Shown here piece after piece: positions 9,571-21,552 of a stretch of DNA of 64,000 nucleotides (position 1 is its first letter; every line of letters begins with the position of its first letter). The DNA is taken from NCBI GenBank assembly GCA_029168955.1, contig JAPDOI010000009.1:992001-1056000 (forward strand), in the 5' to 3' direction. The notes beneath the pieces are model-generated. The model was not told the DNA's origin, searched no databases, and worked only from the letters and a program-made list of their open reading frames with translations. Origin of the DNA: Aplectana chamaeleonis. Its lineage: Eukaryota; Nematoda; Chromadorea; Rhabditida; Cosmocercidae. The translations under genes were made by a program, and so were the position numbers.

Positions 9571-10990
9571 CGTCTTTTCCGTTTCCACAGGGACTGTATT
9601 AACAATAATTTTCTGGATTTTTCAAAGATGAATTGTTTCCGAATTGCCGAAAGTGACTCTGAATTGAATTGTTTGAAATTTTTTTCAAGTCTCTGATAAA
9701 TGAGCCTATGATCTTTTTCCATATCCTTGAGGATAGCTTTCACTGTAAGAATCGTATCCCATTTTCCAATGAATTTGGGCAGGTAAGCCCACGGGGAAAG
9801 GGATTATAGCAAGAAAGCCTGACACAACCAGCAATTTTCGGAGAAGAAACTCTTTTAAAATACCCTACTGCATTCAATTCCCACCCTCTACATTCATCAT
9901 GTATAACAGAACTCGCTACGGCATCAATGGTTCTACCGTTTCAAAGTTTTAGGTAGCCAGGTTCCTTTTGTCTTTCTTTTACATGAAGAATCCTTCAAAA
10001 AAAAACAAAGAGAATTGGCAACGCATGCCTGAGTGTGAGAATACCTCCACTTAAAGAGTATTCAACAGCTGTTTTTTACCGAGAATTATCCCTCTGCATA
10101 AATAGCTCTCCTACAGGATTGCTATTGAGTATGTTCCGCTCTTGATGATGCCGTAAGAGTTCACTAAGCGCAGGTCTGGAACAAGCAGTATTATTCTGAA
10201 TATCCATAAGAGCCCGTTTTGAATAATTATCGACGGGTGGGAGGAGGCCGGAGTCAGACGGTGTTTTCAGCCAGCTGTGACGGTTTCGGCCTCAGAATGC
10301 TAATTTCACCCAAAATGAGGCTTTTTTGTGTTTGTTTTTTTTGTAGTATAGGTCGCTCTGAACAGAACCAAAAGAAGACTTTACTCAGGACGATCCGAAA
10401 ACAATATTTCATCGTGAACACTGTCTTTGAAGGAGTAGAAGTCTAAATCTCTTGTTATGATTCTGGGCACCCTATACGTAGGTGACACTGTTTCATGAGC
10501 TGAACATCACCTTTTTACACTAAGAATCTTACCTGAACCATCTCAGCTAGATATTTTAGCGTCTCTTGCAATAAGACATAGATGTTATGAAGCAACAAGT
10601 TGCGGTACGACGATTCACACATGGAAACCAGAACACAAGCGTGTTAATTATTCGCATCACATCTTCCCACGCGAATTAATTAATAATAACTTTTTCAATA
10701 AAAAAAAACAATTTACAAGACTGAAAGTTCTGTCCAAAACTTTCTGATTGGAATGAGAGACTCTGGGCAATGAGTTAAGGTTTGAACACAGAAAACTTCT
10801 ACAAAGTGGCCTTCAGCTTTTGCAGTGTGAGCTATGTAGATCCTGACAAACTTTTTTCCTTATTGTGAAAAGGATTTTAGGGACATAATCTGATCTCTGG
10901 GTAAACTCTCACCGTTTCCCTAGTACGGATCATTTGAAGAAAAGTGGTACCTGTTTAGCGAGAAACTGCTTATGGGCACTAAAAATCATT
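9571..10990. other. No gene seen; end of a TTAA-type element near 10430
   Basis: 'atcgtgaacactgtctttga' at about 10410 is a right terminus of the TTAA MITE family; its left partner was not identified. The rest is AT-rich with no supported open frame. Confidence 0.4.
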
Positions 10991-11039
10991 TTCGATTTTT
11001 CGTGTACAATCAAATCATTCTGGCTAGCTGACATCACCA

Positions 11040-11439
11040 ACGAAACTTGAGGCCCTGAAAAATGCGCACCTTAAGAGTTATGGCCACCTGAAAACTGCTC
11101 TGGAGTCGATCATCTAGCACTTCTGGGTCGATCATCTAGCATTTTTTCATTGAATGTTGATGCGAGCGTCAAAAAAACATGGGAAGCATTTCTGGCACAA
11201 GCTCCTCATGCAGGAAATCTTCAAAAATAACAGTGACGAGGCCTCCGAACGCAGGAAAACTTCAAAAACGATTTTCGCGCGAAATTCAAATCCAACTTGA
11301 CAGTGTATTTAAACTGGTTTTTCTTTACGAACCAAGGTTTTTCAGCGGCTCTTTGGACACTTTCGTTCCCTGAAGAGGCCAAGTTATACAAAAACATAAT
11401 AAAATAATATATGGTTTTCGGCCTGGACGATGCCTTTAA
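11040..11439. mobile_element. Partial TTAA element, AGGCATCG subfamily
   Basis: The right terminus 'acgatgcctttaa' ends at 11439. Interior blocks ('gatcatctagca', 'gaggcctccgaacgcag', 'tcgcgcgaaattcaaa') recur, reversed, in the elements at about 28795-29130 and 35323-35690. The left end was not located precisely. Confidence 0.55.
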
Positions 11440-11805
11440 AATTCGTATCATATGGATGCCATTTTTTGCTTATTACGGTTCACTGGAACGTAGTGCACTG
11501 AGGCTATACAGCACGGATTATGTACATGAATAGAGGGAATGGTTTTTGTGGATGAATTTCTGACAACTTGCGCCATGCAGATGAGGTACGCGTTAATAAC
11601 TTACAATACCATGTGCATTTCTAGTTCTACGCAAATAAAAGTAGAATTTTCACTCACGAATAAACAGTCAGGTCGCGTATAACCTTCAGAATGGTATTAT
11701 ACTCTCAACTCGTCCAGTCGCTTGCCTACTATTAGGTTGGTACAGAAGTTTCCGGACTTTTCCCGACTTTGAATAAAAAACATATATTTCAAAAACAAAC
11801 AAGGC

Positions 11806-12060
11806 TCACCCAACAAACAAATTTCCATCATATTCAAGGATCCTTCGCCACCAATTGGGCAGATCATGAACTCCCGACGCGTAGAACTCTGGCTGTTTCG
11901 AGTCGAAGTACTCTTCCAAGGTCATATTGACTTCGTCATCGGTAGTGAACTTTTTCCATTCAGGAAGCTCTGCATCGAGTTTAACAGATGGTAGTTGGAA
12001 GGGACAAGATCTGGGCTATATGGAGGATGATGAAGAACTTCGCAGAGCAGGTTCAGCAGT
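11806..12060 (-). pseudogene. Inverted, degraded copy of the mariner transposase 3' end
   Basis: The complement of this stretch repeats the right half: stop codon, the block encoding the C-terminal region, and 'cctccatatagcccagatct'. Point differences and frame breaks are present. The homology ends at 'acagaaactgctg', which marks the fold-back junction near 12060. Confidence 0.8.
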
Positions 12061-12084
12061 TTCTGTTGAACACTGTTAGCCTTT

Positions 12085-12378
12085 AATGCTCGGCCACACG
12101 TATCTCGGATAACCCGACAGAAACTGCTGGACCTGAGTTGGGAAGTTCTTGCTCACCCTCCATATAGCCCAGATCTTTCCCCTCCCGACTACCATCTGTT
12201 CCGCCTGAAGCAACGCATTCTGGATGGAAAACATTTCACTAACGATGACGAAGTCAAAATGGCCTTAGAAGAATACTTCGACTCGAAACAGCCAGAGTTC
12301 TACGCGTCGGGAATCCATTATCTGCCCAATCAGTGGCGAAGGATCCTTCAATGTGATGGAAATTATATTGTTGGGTGA
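12085..12378 (+). pseudogene. Mariner transposase C-terminal fragment
   Basis: The frame reads 'ARPHVSRITRQKLLDLSWEV' at its start, then 'LAHPPYSPDLSPPDYHLF' and 'FDSKQPEFYASGIHYLPNQW', ending at TGA 12376-12378. This is the mariner pattern HDNARPH..W..L.HPPYSPDL.P.DYHLF, whose final Asp belongs to the DD34D catalytic triad. The second catalytic Asp of HDNAR is lost (the frame reads 'AFNAR'), and the N-terminal two-thirds of the protein is absent, so it cannot be active. Confidence 0.9.
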
Positions 12379-12575
12379 GCCTTGTTTGTTTTTGAAACAA
12401 ATGTTTTTTATTCGAAGTCGTGAAAAGTCCGGAAACTTTTGCATCAACCTAATAGAATTGGCATTTGAAAGTATCTAAAATCCTGGGAGAGGAAGACTCC
12501 CCTGCAGCAACCTACACCCTGACAAGCTAAATCTTTATAACCCTTGAACAAGTATTCTGCAGCCAGAAAAAGATC

Positions 12576-13188
12576 TTAGGCCCTAGTTATACATCAGCGT
12601 AATGAAACCGTCCCGCGACGACAATGCCGCCGCTCGCTGCGTGAATCAGGGACTCGTCTGCAATTTTGCGTCTTTGACATTGAAGACTGACGATTTCCAG
12701 GCATTTCAATTGTATTTTATCGATATTTTACACTTCTATCACTTGTTTAATGCAGAAAGTAACTAATAATCCATTCCTCTTGTCATAGCAGCGCTCACTA
12801 TGTCGTTTTTGGGATATTTTGACAAGTTTACATCTGTAAAATAATCAGCTGATGGAACTTGGCAAACTTCAAATAGGGTAGGTCCCGAAAGGATACAGTA
12901 TACAGTGGCGCGGCGTGTATTACGCCTCTTTCAGAGTTCGATCGCCGTGCGACGCGATTGGATGATAACATCGATCGAGATCGCGTCGCACGTCGCTACA
13001 TATTTGAAACATGCCACCGCATCGCGCGGCCATCGAATTCTGAAAGAGGCCTTACTGCTCGGTGCGGGCTTCCGGCGCGTTTTTCTGTGACAACTGTTCC
13101 TTTCGGCATGCCTCAGAACAGTTAGGGCGCACATGAGTGGTAGTTGTCTTGCTCTTTCCGCAGCGCCCCGCCGGTGTATTACTAGGGC
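12576..13188. mobile_element. Palindromic element with GGCCCTAGT.ATACA..GGCG ends
   Basis: 'ggccctagttatacatcagc' at about 12577 is mirrored by 'cgccggtgtattactagggc' ending near 13187. An inner inverted pair exists ('gcctctttcagagttcgatc' near 12930 and 'tcgaattctgaaagaggcc' near 13033) in a GC-rich core. The same terminus occurs at 49091-49113. Confidence 0.6.
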
Positions 13189-13289
13189 CCCATACCCGAT
13201 AATTGAGGGGCTGACGCCTTGACCTACTCGCCTTCGTCGAAGCCGGGGACTCACACTTTGGTGGGGAAGCTCTCGAGAACAATGATAGA

Positions 13290-13940
13290 ATATCCCTCGA
13301 TAATACTAGGGAGCCTTTCTCGAATTGAGGCAGGCGAAGCGGACCTCCCGACAGTAGAGTAACAGAGTGTTCTGAAAAAGCTTTTCACCCATACTTCGAA
13401 AAAAGGTTCGCACACTCATGGTATGACAATTAGGCATCTTATTCTTCTCGATTTCAAAAAAGAAAAAATCAAAAAGGATTACATTCATGAAGCCGAAAAA
13501 TCTCGTTAGTCTAGAATCATGTGAACACAGCGACCTGCAAAAAGCCTTTTCACAGCTTTGAGAGAGGCTTCTAAAGAATTCTCTGAGGAGATAGCGCGTA
13601 AATTATAAAATGCATACCCCTGTAAAGTAATTGAACCTTTTTTCACTCTGACATGGCAGACTCTTGTGTAGTGGAAATCCATTTCCTGCCGTGCAGCAAG
13701 CTTTTTTACGGCTGCTTATGACAGTCGTCTTCAACACGCATCCACATAATGGATAGAGGATAGCATGTGCGGTGAGCGTTTGTGAGAGTCGAGTCGCGTA
13801 ATGTGGAGCTACAAATCGCTCCCAATAAACATTTGGATACAATCTTTGTGACACGGATTATAACTTTGACAAGGAAATTAGCCCCTCGGCAGTTGTTAGA
13901 CTCAGTGTACACATGAAAAGAATTTATTTTTCCCTTTGGA
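13290..13940. other. No supported feature
   Basis: AT-rich with overlapping minus-strand open frames of 60-89 codons. They lack splice context or recognisable motifs. Confidence 0.4.
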
Positions 13941-13946
13941 AAAAAA

Positions 13947-14413
13947 TTAGCTGCAGTGTTTACGATGAGTATCATATTCGAGTTCGACTCAAAAATGAGG
14001 TTGTTTGGTCGTGATCTATCGAATAGTGAAGAACCAGCGAAGAAATGCGCTCAGAAGAAGCTAAAATAGCGGTTTCTTGTGTTCTTATAGGTTCAGGGAG
14101 TGTACGAGCTTACAGGCCCTTCTAGTTTTCGGAAATGCGCGCTAATGACGAAATGTGTACGAGTCCATCAGGCTGGAAGTGGCGGAGTTGCTCGGCGATT
14201 TGCCACCGAAAACGTCCGCGGCGCCACAAGCTCTTCAGAACGGGGGCGTGGCGGGATAAGCAAGTGTACTGGGCTAACGAAACCTTCATTTGGCGGCCGT
14301 TTTCGTCTATTCCTGAACGGTTTCCGCCGCTTTTTCTCGGCCCTATCCCCTCCAGCGTAGTGTTTCACACTGAACACTCAAAAACGAGATTCATCGCGAA
14401 CACTGCCTTCAAA
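13947..14413. mobile_element. TTAA-family element, 'GTGTACGAGCTTACAGGCCC' subfamily
   Basis: The left end 'gcagtgtttacgatgag' and right end 'atcgcgaacactgccttcaa' are inverted. The interior block ('gtgtacgagcttacaggccc', 'ctcgg', 'gggcttagc'-like GC core) recurs at 45763-46195 and, reversed, at 42017-42490. Open frames inside are shared repeat sequence. Confidence 0.72.
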
Positions 14414-14559
14414 AACATGTGCACTAAACTTTTTTGACATGTTTTGGGAAGAGGACACAGTAAAGCAAGTCAGTTAGAGTCACGTAAGAAGTCAAAAGCG
14501 TCAACACTTTTCTTATTTTGCGGATTTTGCTGCAGCAAGTACATAAAATAGGCGTAGGG

Positions 14560-14893
14560 GTGGGAATTGAAAGTTTAAGTGGTTTCTCAAGAGTTTTCTT
14601 CTCAAAAATTGAGGTTTTTGTGGAGCTTCTTTGCTGTTACGTTCCACTTCGAGGGCTTACCTGAGGTGCGTTCCAAGAACCTTCCCATGGGAAAGGCCTC
14701 CCACGGATACGTAGCCACGGCGGCATGGAAGCGATTTGCAGTTATGATTCGTAGCCATAGGAAGCAAATTTGTCCATAGAAAAGCCATTAGCCCTCCCAC
14801 GAGATCGTGGGAATATTCTTGGAACGCACCCCTGCTCGGAAACATAGGAAAATAAAAGACGGTTTTTATCGTGAGCACTGCCTGTGAAGGAAG
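14560..14893. mobile_element. TTAA-family element remnant with a nested palindromic MITE
   Basis: The right terminus 'atcgtgagcactgcctgtga' is near 14870-14890. A 166-bp palindromic element at 14665-14830 lies inside it. Confidence 0.5.
14665..14830. mobile_element. Palindromic MITE with GGTGCGTTCCAAGAA ends
   Basis: 'ggtgcgttccaagaa' at 14665 is perfectly mirrored by 'ttcttggaacgcacc' ending at 14830 (15-bp TIRs). An inner 'cccacgagatcgtggg' hairpin is also present. It is inserted within a TTAA-type element, so it is younger than its host. Confidence 0.75.
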
Positions 14894-16330
14894 TGTACAC
14901 GATAACGAACCGTATCTTAGTTGTCGATGTTTTGCGTTGACAAGTCCACGAAGTAGAGGATAATAGGAAAAAGTCCCCGCAAAGCCCTCGAACTCCAATG
15001 AAATAACTGAAAAAATTCTAAATCATTCAATTACGCCTGTTTGCTATGTTTGGCGCAACGCGGAATTGAGAAAATGCAAACGTTGGAAATGGTTTTGCGT
15101 TTTAAACTTCTGGGATGTTTTTTACGACTTTTTGTTTGTTTCTAGCACCAAAAACTCTTCAAAAATATTATGGTTTCAGAACGCATACTTGTTAGAATCT
15201 TTCGAAATACAGAGGTAATAAAAGTTCGGGCAGCTGTTCCTTTTTATGGATAACTGTTATTTTACGCGGACGGGGTGACCCAATGGGTCGGCCACTCACG
15301 AGAGCTTCACCTATTTCCCGGCTGTTTTTCGTCGTGTTTCCGTCTTTACTCTACTCAGTGGGACTCAAAGCTTACGTCCGGAGCTTACGTACGGGGAAAA
15401 TCGAGGCTGTTTTTTTTGTCAGGAATAGGTCTCTCAAAATAACAACGTAGAAAAGTCCGAGAAAACGGGCATGAAAAAACCCAGTAAAGCCCTAAAGTTG
15501 AAGAACTCTACTCACCACACCCCACTGGTGTAGATTCCACGCAATCTGGGGGCATGATGAGAAGACGAGCTTCAATTTTTAGGCCTTATGAGGCAACTTC
15601 AGTTCCGTTTTTTCTCGGTTTCTTCAACGTTATGTTTTTGAAAGGCCCTCCCCCAAACTGCCAATACCTGCCAAAAAAATTAAACTCGGTTTCCATCTTG
15701 AACACTGCTTCAAAGTTCTTTTCTAACAACCCTTAACGTTACTATAGAGCACTGTGATCTACAAGCTCTCTGGATCCTCTGGGTCGTGTGAAGGTATGCA
15801 GGGCAAGTACCAATAAACTTGGATGTCTGTTCAAGACTCAAATTTCACGATGCTTTAATAGATGCATCACAAGGTCAGTTTAAGCTTATTTCGAGCCTAA
15901 GGGTTGCCATTAAGGTCATTCTATGAATATTCATAGGTGTAAAGGACGTTTTTGAGGCAATGCCATCATCAGATGCCCAAAATATGGCACGGGGGGAGGA
16001 TGACATAAGTTTTCCACTTGACAATATCCAATAAAACTTCCCGGAGTGACGCCGGATTTGAGCCAGATTCAAAATTTTTGAGAAGAAAACCCAATGTTAT
16101 ACGTAAATTGTGACCCACTCACTCGAGCGATCCCACCCTTTAGTTACGATAACCTGCAACTCATCCACACACTGATCCTCCAATTCGTTTCCTCTCGTCG
16201 GGACCAAAGGATGCCCAGGGCTTGTTCACTACTTACACCCTTTCTTAATCACCAGCGAATTTGCGCCTGGAGCGACTCCGCCCATCTGGGTGAGCCTCTC
16301 ACGTCCTCCTCCCATTTTAGAATGTAGTGT
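14894..16330. other. No gene seen; TTAA-type terminus near 15690-15712
   Basis: 'catcttgaacactgcttcaa' near 15692 is a right end of the TTAA family. Open frames in this stretch have no recognisable features. Confidence 0.4.
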
Positions 16331-16372
16331 CGACTTCGGATCTAGGCGCAGGGTGGATACCGGCCGAGGAGG

Positions 16373-16439
16373 ATGAAGTTGCTCTCGTTGATAGTCGCCA
16401 TTCTTGCCTATTTTCAAGTTACAACTGCTATTCGACTAG
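16373..16439 (+). CDS. Signal-peptide exon of an unidentified secreted protein
   Basis: ATG at 16373 starts 22 codons, 'MKLLSLIVAILAYFQVTTA' then IRL. This is a textbook secretory signal: Lys at position 2, a hydrophobic core, and a T-T-A cleavage-type end. The exon closes at a strong donor (CTAG|gtgagt, 16440) in phase 1. Only the first exon is clear. No acceptor with a long coding exon was recognised nearby; the best phase-compatible candidate downstream is 31641, 15.2 kb away. The exon is short and was judged by its signal peptide and donor, not by homology. Confidence 0.55.
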
Positions 16440-16996
16440 GTGAGTGCATTCAAGTATATGACTGTTCGCATAACAAACATTCTTCTACAAAACTGACTTT
16501 GGCATAACCAAGTTTGCCTTCCCTATCAACTTTTTTCTACAATAATCATTTACTACGTATATGATTGCTATTTGTTGCAAAGTTGAGACCGTTTTAGAAT
16601 TTGTTATAGCTAGGAAGCACACCCTAGAGCCAAAGGGGGACATTTGTGGGCAGATAGGTAACCGTACTACGTATTCGCCGATTTTTCTTCCAGAAAAGTC
16701 AGAGAAATTTGGACGCATCAGTTGTTGAAGTATAGGAAATTTTACTGCACTGGCATGGTCGATCCATTTGCGACCCGTTTTTAGATGCTTAATCTGAGAA
16801 AAAATATTTTCTGTTTTTCGAATATTGGATGAATTGGTAATCTAAACAGGGAACAGCAACTGGATGATCTAGCCGTTTGTAGCGGAATGTATACAAGTTG
16901 ATTAACTTGTGATGACGTTTTTGAATCCTAATTCGAAGCTGCGAAAAAGTTTTCTCTACCGAGTTACCGAAGGGTTTTCTTAGTTGTGCGAAAAGG

Positions 16997-17490
16997 TTAA
17001 AGGCAATGTTCACGCAAAAATCGTCTCTCTGCTTTTCCGCCTATCTTGAAGACGGTCCTATGCTGATTCCAATGATGTTTTTGGAATCGTACAAGACCTT
17101 CTAGGAACGGAGTTATGGTCCCTCAAAAATTGAGCTAGGGAAGCATGGTGGACGAGTTGTCCGAGGCTTGAAACTTCCGTCTTTCGCAGCCGATGTATGC
17201 GAGCTGACCTGAGTGAAGAGAGAAGTTGAGAATGAAGGGAAGAATGGGGCTATTGATAGGAACCCATCGCTCATCTCACAGTCTCAAGGATTCATTTGTT
17301 CACGTCGGTGGGCGTGGTAAGTGCATCTGGGTTGTGACCAGCTGACGCGTGTCCAACTTTTGGGCCGTAGGGGACCGTTCCGAGCTCATTTTTCTTAGTT
17401 TTTTTCAACGTCAGGGTTGCGCTTGGCCCCGCAACTGCCGATCTCCACCAAAACATCAGACATGGTTTTTATCGTTGACACTGCATTTAA
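16997..17490. mobile_element. TTAA-family MITE
   Basis: TTAA at 16997-17000 is followed by 'aggcaatgttcacgc', mirrored by 'cgttgacactgcat' and TTAA at 17487-17490. The interior ('gcctatcttgaagac', 'tgctgattccaatgatg') is homologous to 44578-45069 in the same order. Confidence 0.8.
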
Positions 17491-17529
17491 GGTACCCATC
17501 GGGGTAGTTTTAGATGTGCAGAAAACATG

Positions 17530-18130
17530 CTTATAGTTTGGTTCAAAACTCGTTTCTAGGGCTTATTCGAGATCCTGAACACGGATCGAAAGGTCGTTTC
17601 TCGACATTCTGAGGCTTGCTGTAGGTTACGGTAGACATTATGACTTTCATGTAGCTGGCGTACCCTTCCTTAGTATTTCGAAAATCGATAAGTGAACCAC
17701 AAATTCGTGTTTAGCATCCCAAACGAGCTGCATAGAGAAGTTTTCAGCTAGATCTGGGAGTTTCACTGAACTACCGTATATCCACAGTAGCCTATTGTAA
17801 TCTCTTGAAATTTGATAAACGAGCCTCAGATTCGTGTTGTGTACCCTCTATAACACGTCGCAATTCATATCATTCGAGGCGCGAGCGGCGCGCGCGACGC
17901 CTCAGCCTCCGTCTGCCCTTCGCTCTCTCACTGTCTCTAACCTCCGCTCCGCACCTGCACGCGTAGAAACCATGTGAATTTCGCCATTCTATAGCCTGTA
18001 TCCCCAAACAGCCTAGATATACGGAGCAGTTTCGAGGCAAATCTGTCGTATTTTCTGGTTATCATCTGAACTCGCATTTTGCGCCCAAAAAATTGGTCCT
18101 CGGTAAGAACCAAACTTGTCGAAGTTTTCC
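17530..18130. mobile_element. Decayed copy of the large fold-back family seen at 49135 and 51495
   Basis: It shares 'tgctgtaggttacggtag' near 17619, 'gaactaccgtatatccacag' near 17770, and blocks around 'cgagcctcagattcgtgtt' near 17820 with the elements at 49135-49976 and 51495-52576. Ends with the CAAGGGAAG terminus were not found, so this is an old or truncated relative. Confidence 0.5.
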
Positions 18131-18238
18131 GAAAACCGACAAATGGGTCCTAGATTTGTATTCAGGACCCAGGATTACCCCCGGAAAAAAATCGAGCCAA
18201 ACACGAAAGATTTTTCGCGAGCACCCCGAAATCTGCCG

Positions 18239-18307
18239 GAGCCGCGTTACCAAGTTGTGTTATCAGTTCCTGACCCAACTGATAACACAACACGGTAACG
18301 CGGCTCA
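18239..18307. repeat. Near-perfect palindrome, ~29-bp arms
   Basis: 'gccgcgttaccaagttgtgt' at 18241 with 'tatcagtt' is mirrored by 'aactgataacacaacacggt' and 'aacgcggc' ending near 18304. The loop is about 8 bases. Confidence 0.75.
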
Positions 18308-18309
18308 AT

Positions 18310-20570
18310 GCTTCCTCAGAGGCTAGCCACTTAGAATCGCGAATACTTCTTAAAGTACTCATAATTAGAGTATAATTCGTTGAAAACGACCGTATTGTCC
18401 AGCACTACAACTCTTGAGATTATTTTTTGACATATCGAATAGTTGTAGGAATAATTACATTAAATATCCTTCGAAGATGAGACGAAACCAAAAACGTGGC
18501 TCCGAGACTTCAAAAATAGATCTTCCACCATTTTCGGAAATTTCAATTTTCAAGATTTTTTCCTTTTTTCAGTGACTCCCGTTTGAAAAAAAAACTTTTG
18601 ACATTCACATGAGTTGTGCTGATTTTTTTAGTTTTCTGACCATTTTAGCTTTTCTGTATTCTAAAACATCGGTCAAAATCAGAAAACAATCTGAAAGATT
18701 GAAAACTATGGTCGTTGTTATTATAAATTGCAGTCATCTGTGGGCTGATATCACGTTCGCTACGGAAAGCCTATGCGGACGTCCAAAGGTGTCAAGCAAC
18801 GGAGGTTGAGATGTATTGAGGTTGAAAAAGTTGGCAGTAATAGTGCAGAACCTTTTCATGGGTGTTTTTACTGAAATCTCAGAGAGCAGTAGCGAAAAGC
18901 CAATTATAGCGAAATGCCTTTGAAAGATTCGATGCGGAGTTGCCCAATTTGCTAATTGGGCTGATTTTCTACAGTGCTAGCCTCTGATACAGTTGATTTT
19001 GTGCACCAAATATTCATTCTAGCACCAGATGCCCTTTCCAAAAAGACGCCCCATCAATGCCTAGGACTTGCTCGACCCCGTTAGTTCTTTCTTCTTGCGT
19101 CCTAAACAGACCAAATCTTGATTTGAGAAGAATGTTTCAAGCAGGAGCGGAACTGCCTTTGATATTTAATTTTAGTCTTCCTGAAACCATAACAAATAGT
19201 ATATGAAATCATTGGAACGTCATGCAAATAATTTCAATGCATTGGGAGATTAGAGACAGTTCGCACCCTCAACACTTCATCTCCATTAAGGTGAGCGGCT
19301 GAGAAAAGGGCGAGGGCCTGCGCGAATTTAAGCCCCACGCCTTGCTTAGTAGCCTGGAATCACTGAGATTTCACGACATGGAGCGTGGTGATGTTACACT
19401 AAAATGAAATTCTGAAATTTCACTCTTTCGATCGTTAATTCCTAAACTTCCGCATTCATAGTACATGTATGTAAGACCTCTAGCAGCTGAAATAAATTGC
19501 CCTCCAAAGTTTGAAAGCTAGCCAAGAGATAATTTTAGGATTGGTATCAATGCGCAGAATAACATCAAGATGCGTCCTACGTAGCCGAATCATAGGCTTT
19601 TCCTGGCTATTTCGAAGTTGTAGAATAATGTTTATTTACTGCAGTGAGTAGCATTGTATGTGCGTCAAAGTCAGCTTTTACACACCTGCAACGCTTGACA
19701 GATGCAATAGCACGCTGCGCTATTCAGACAAGAATAGTGTGACGCACAACATACCAGATTTTCACTAAAACTATGTAAAAATACAAAATTCACGCTAAGC
19801 CAACTCTTACTAGGGCTTACCTTACATTTCCTGTGGGCTTTTATAAAACCACGTGTTGATAGTTGTAGGTAAGGAACACAGCATTGATAATCCGTTTTCC
19901 AAATCCTCTAAATGGGCGAAAACCACTCACAATTTCCAGCCTTCATTCCCTTAGCTGGGCCCAATTTGGGGCCATCGCAGGTTTCGGTGCATCGAAAATA
20001 CACCTTCACCTTTCGATGATATGGGAGGTTTTTTGTGAAGCATTCCATCAAATTTCACCGGCCATATATCACAATTTCTCCGCCACGAGCCGTTACTGAA
20101 GGAAATGCTTGTCATTCAGCGTAACTGTTCAGAAAGTCAGTATGGCGGGAATTCAGGAACTGTTATCACTTACTTTCATCCTTTGTTTTTCTTACGATTC
20201 GCAGATTTTGAACGGATCTTTTGCTTATTTCATTTACTTGAGAAACACACTCACTCAAGAACATGATAACTCTTTGTGTACGATGCCTTTCAGATATGGT
20301 TTTCCTAAGCCCAATCCCTTGTCCAAAAAGGGGCGTACGCGATAGAAAAACCACCGTCGGTTCTTCCGAGGAACGAAAAACTGTGAAGAACTGTTGAGGA
20401 CCGTCAGATCGGGGGAGTTTTGAGTTCAAAAAGGAGCGGACCCAAAACATAACCTGAACGCAATCAGTGATCTTTTTTTCGCAAGCAAAGCTCAAATCAA
20501 TGACCGAGAAATAGATATATCTCAACATAGCGTAGATCGAAGCGAATTTCCCACAGTTTCTTCTTACTTT
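18310..20570. other. No gene seen; AT-rich single-copy-looking sequence
   Basis: Open frames at 18609-18809, 19884-20099 and 20109-20345 lack motifs, signal peptides or splice context. Confidence 0.35.
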
Positions 20571-20573
20571 TAC

Positions 20574-21149
20574 TTAAAGGCATCGTTTGCGATTGAATTC
20601 GGTTCCGAGTTTTCAACATATAATGGAAGCTCTAGTACCCTACACAACAACCGCATTGAAAGAACCGCGAAAAAGTCACTGAAAACAGCTTTCCTGGACC
20701 CCTTTTTCTTAGTTTTCATACCACTTTCGACCAATCGACGCATGAGAAAGGAAGAGTCGATCGCTACGAAACGCTGTGGTGACCCATGATCTCGCGATCA
20801 AATTCCGTTCATCTTTCTTTCAGCTGATTTTGAGGGGAGAAAAGGTTGACCGATATGTGCAGAAAAGGCATTCATGACGTAATCATATGATATATTTCAT
20901 CAAATTCCACGCATTTAAACTATATCACTTGTTGATCAGTTACTTTCGTTTCTCATTTGGTGAACGGACGTAACAGATGATCGACCCAAAGGCCAACCCC
21001 CGAACCCAGAAAGACATTTTCAACTGGAAAAAACTCCATTTGGGTTGAATTTCAAGACTGCGGACTTCGTGAATGGCCTTCTCAAGGCTCACTTGAATGA
21101 TATAAGACAAAAACAGAAATTTGGTTCTCAGCGCACACGATGCCTTTAA
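20574..21149. mobile_element. TTAA element, AGGCATCG subfamily, abutting the next element
   Basis: TTAA at 20574-20577 then 'aggcatcgtttgcgattg'; the right end is 'gcgcacacgatgcctttaa' at 21131-21149. The final TTAA (21146-21149) is also the left TTAA of the next element. Confidence 0.75.
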
Positions 21150-21552
21150 AGACAGTGTTCACGATGATTTTCATTTCCGATTTTTTCACATAAAACAAAG
21201 CGTTGGCCTCCAAGTGTTACCAGCATTAAGAAGAAACGGCGAGAAACGCATTAAAACGCCGTATTTCAGTGACACTATTCTCTGGCCTGGACTAGTTGTC
21301 CGATTGGATGAACATGTTATCTGGGGTTGTGACCGGTGAAAAATGGGGTCAGCCGAAAATGGAAAAATATTTTATGCAAAACAGTTTTAGTTAGGGTCCG
21401 AAGGAAGGGACGGAACAAAAGATTGCAGAAATTTGGTGCCCTTCTGGTCCGTTTTTCTCAGTTTCTCCGCTATTTTGGCTCTACCCGGGGGTCAATTAAT
21501 CGATATAGCACATAATCTCAAAATTGAAAATCATCGTGAACACTGCCTTTAA
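21146..21552. mobile_element. TTAA element, AGACAGTGTTCACGAT type
   Basis: TTAA at 21146-21149 then 'agacagtgttcacgatgat'; the right end is 'atcgtgaacactgcctttaa', finishing at 21552. Confidence 0.8.

Larger units (their letters stand above)
11732..12452. mobile_element. Fold-back mariner (Tc1/mariner) derivative
   Basis: The ends are 'TTAGGTTGgtacagaagttt' at 11732 and the complement 'aacttttgcatcaacctaa' at 12452. They continue inward as matching 'ccggacttttc.cgactt.gaataaaaaacat'. TA lies on both sides (11730-11731 and 12453-12454), the Tc1/mariner target duplication. Inside, the 3' end of a mariner transposase is present twice in opposite orientation. Confidence 0.88.

Noticed and set aside
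12931..13282. Overlapping Arg-rich minus-strand frames
   Set aside because: They lie inside an inverted-repeat element with GC-rich arms; no motif or splice site supports them.
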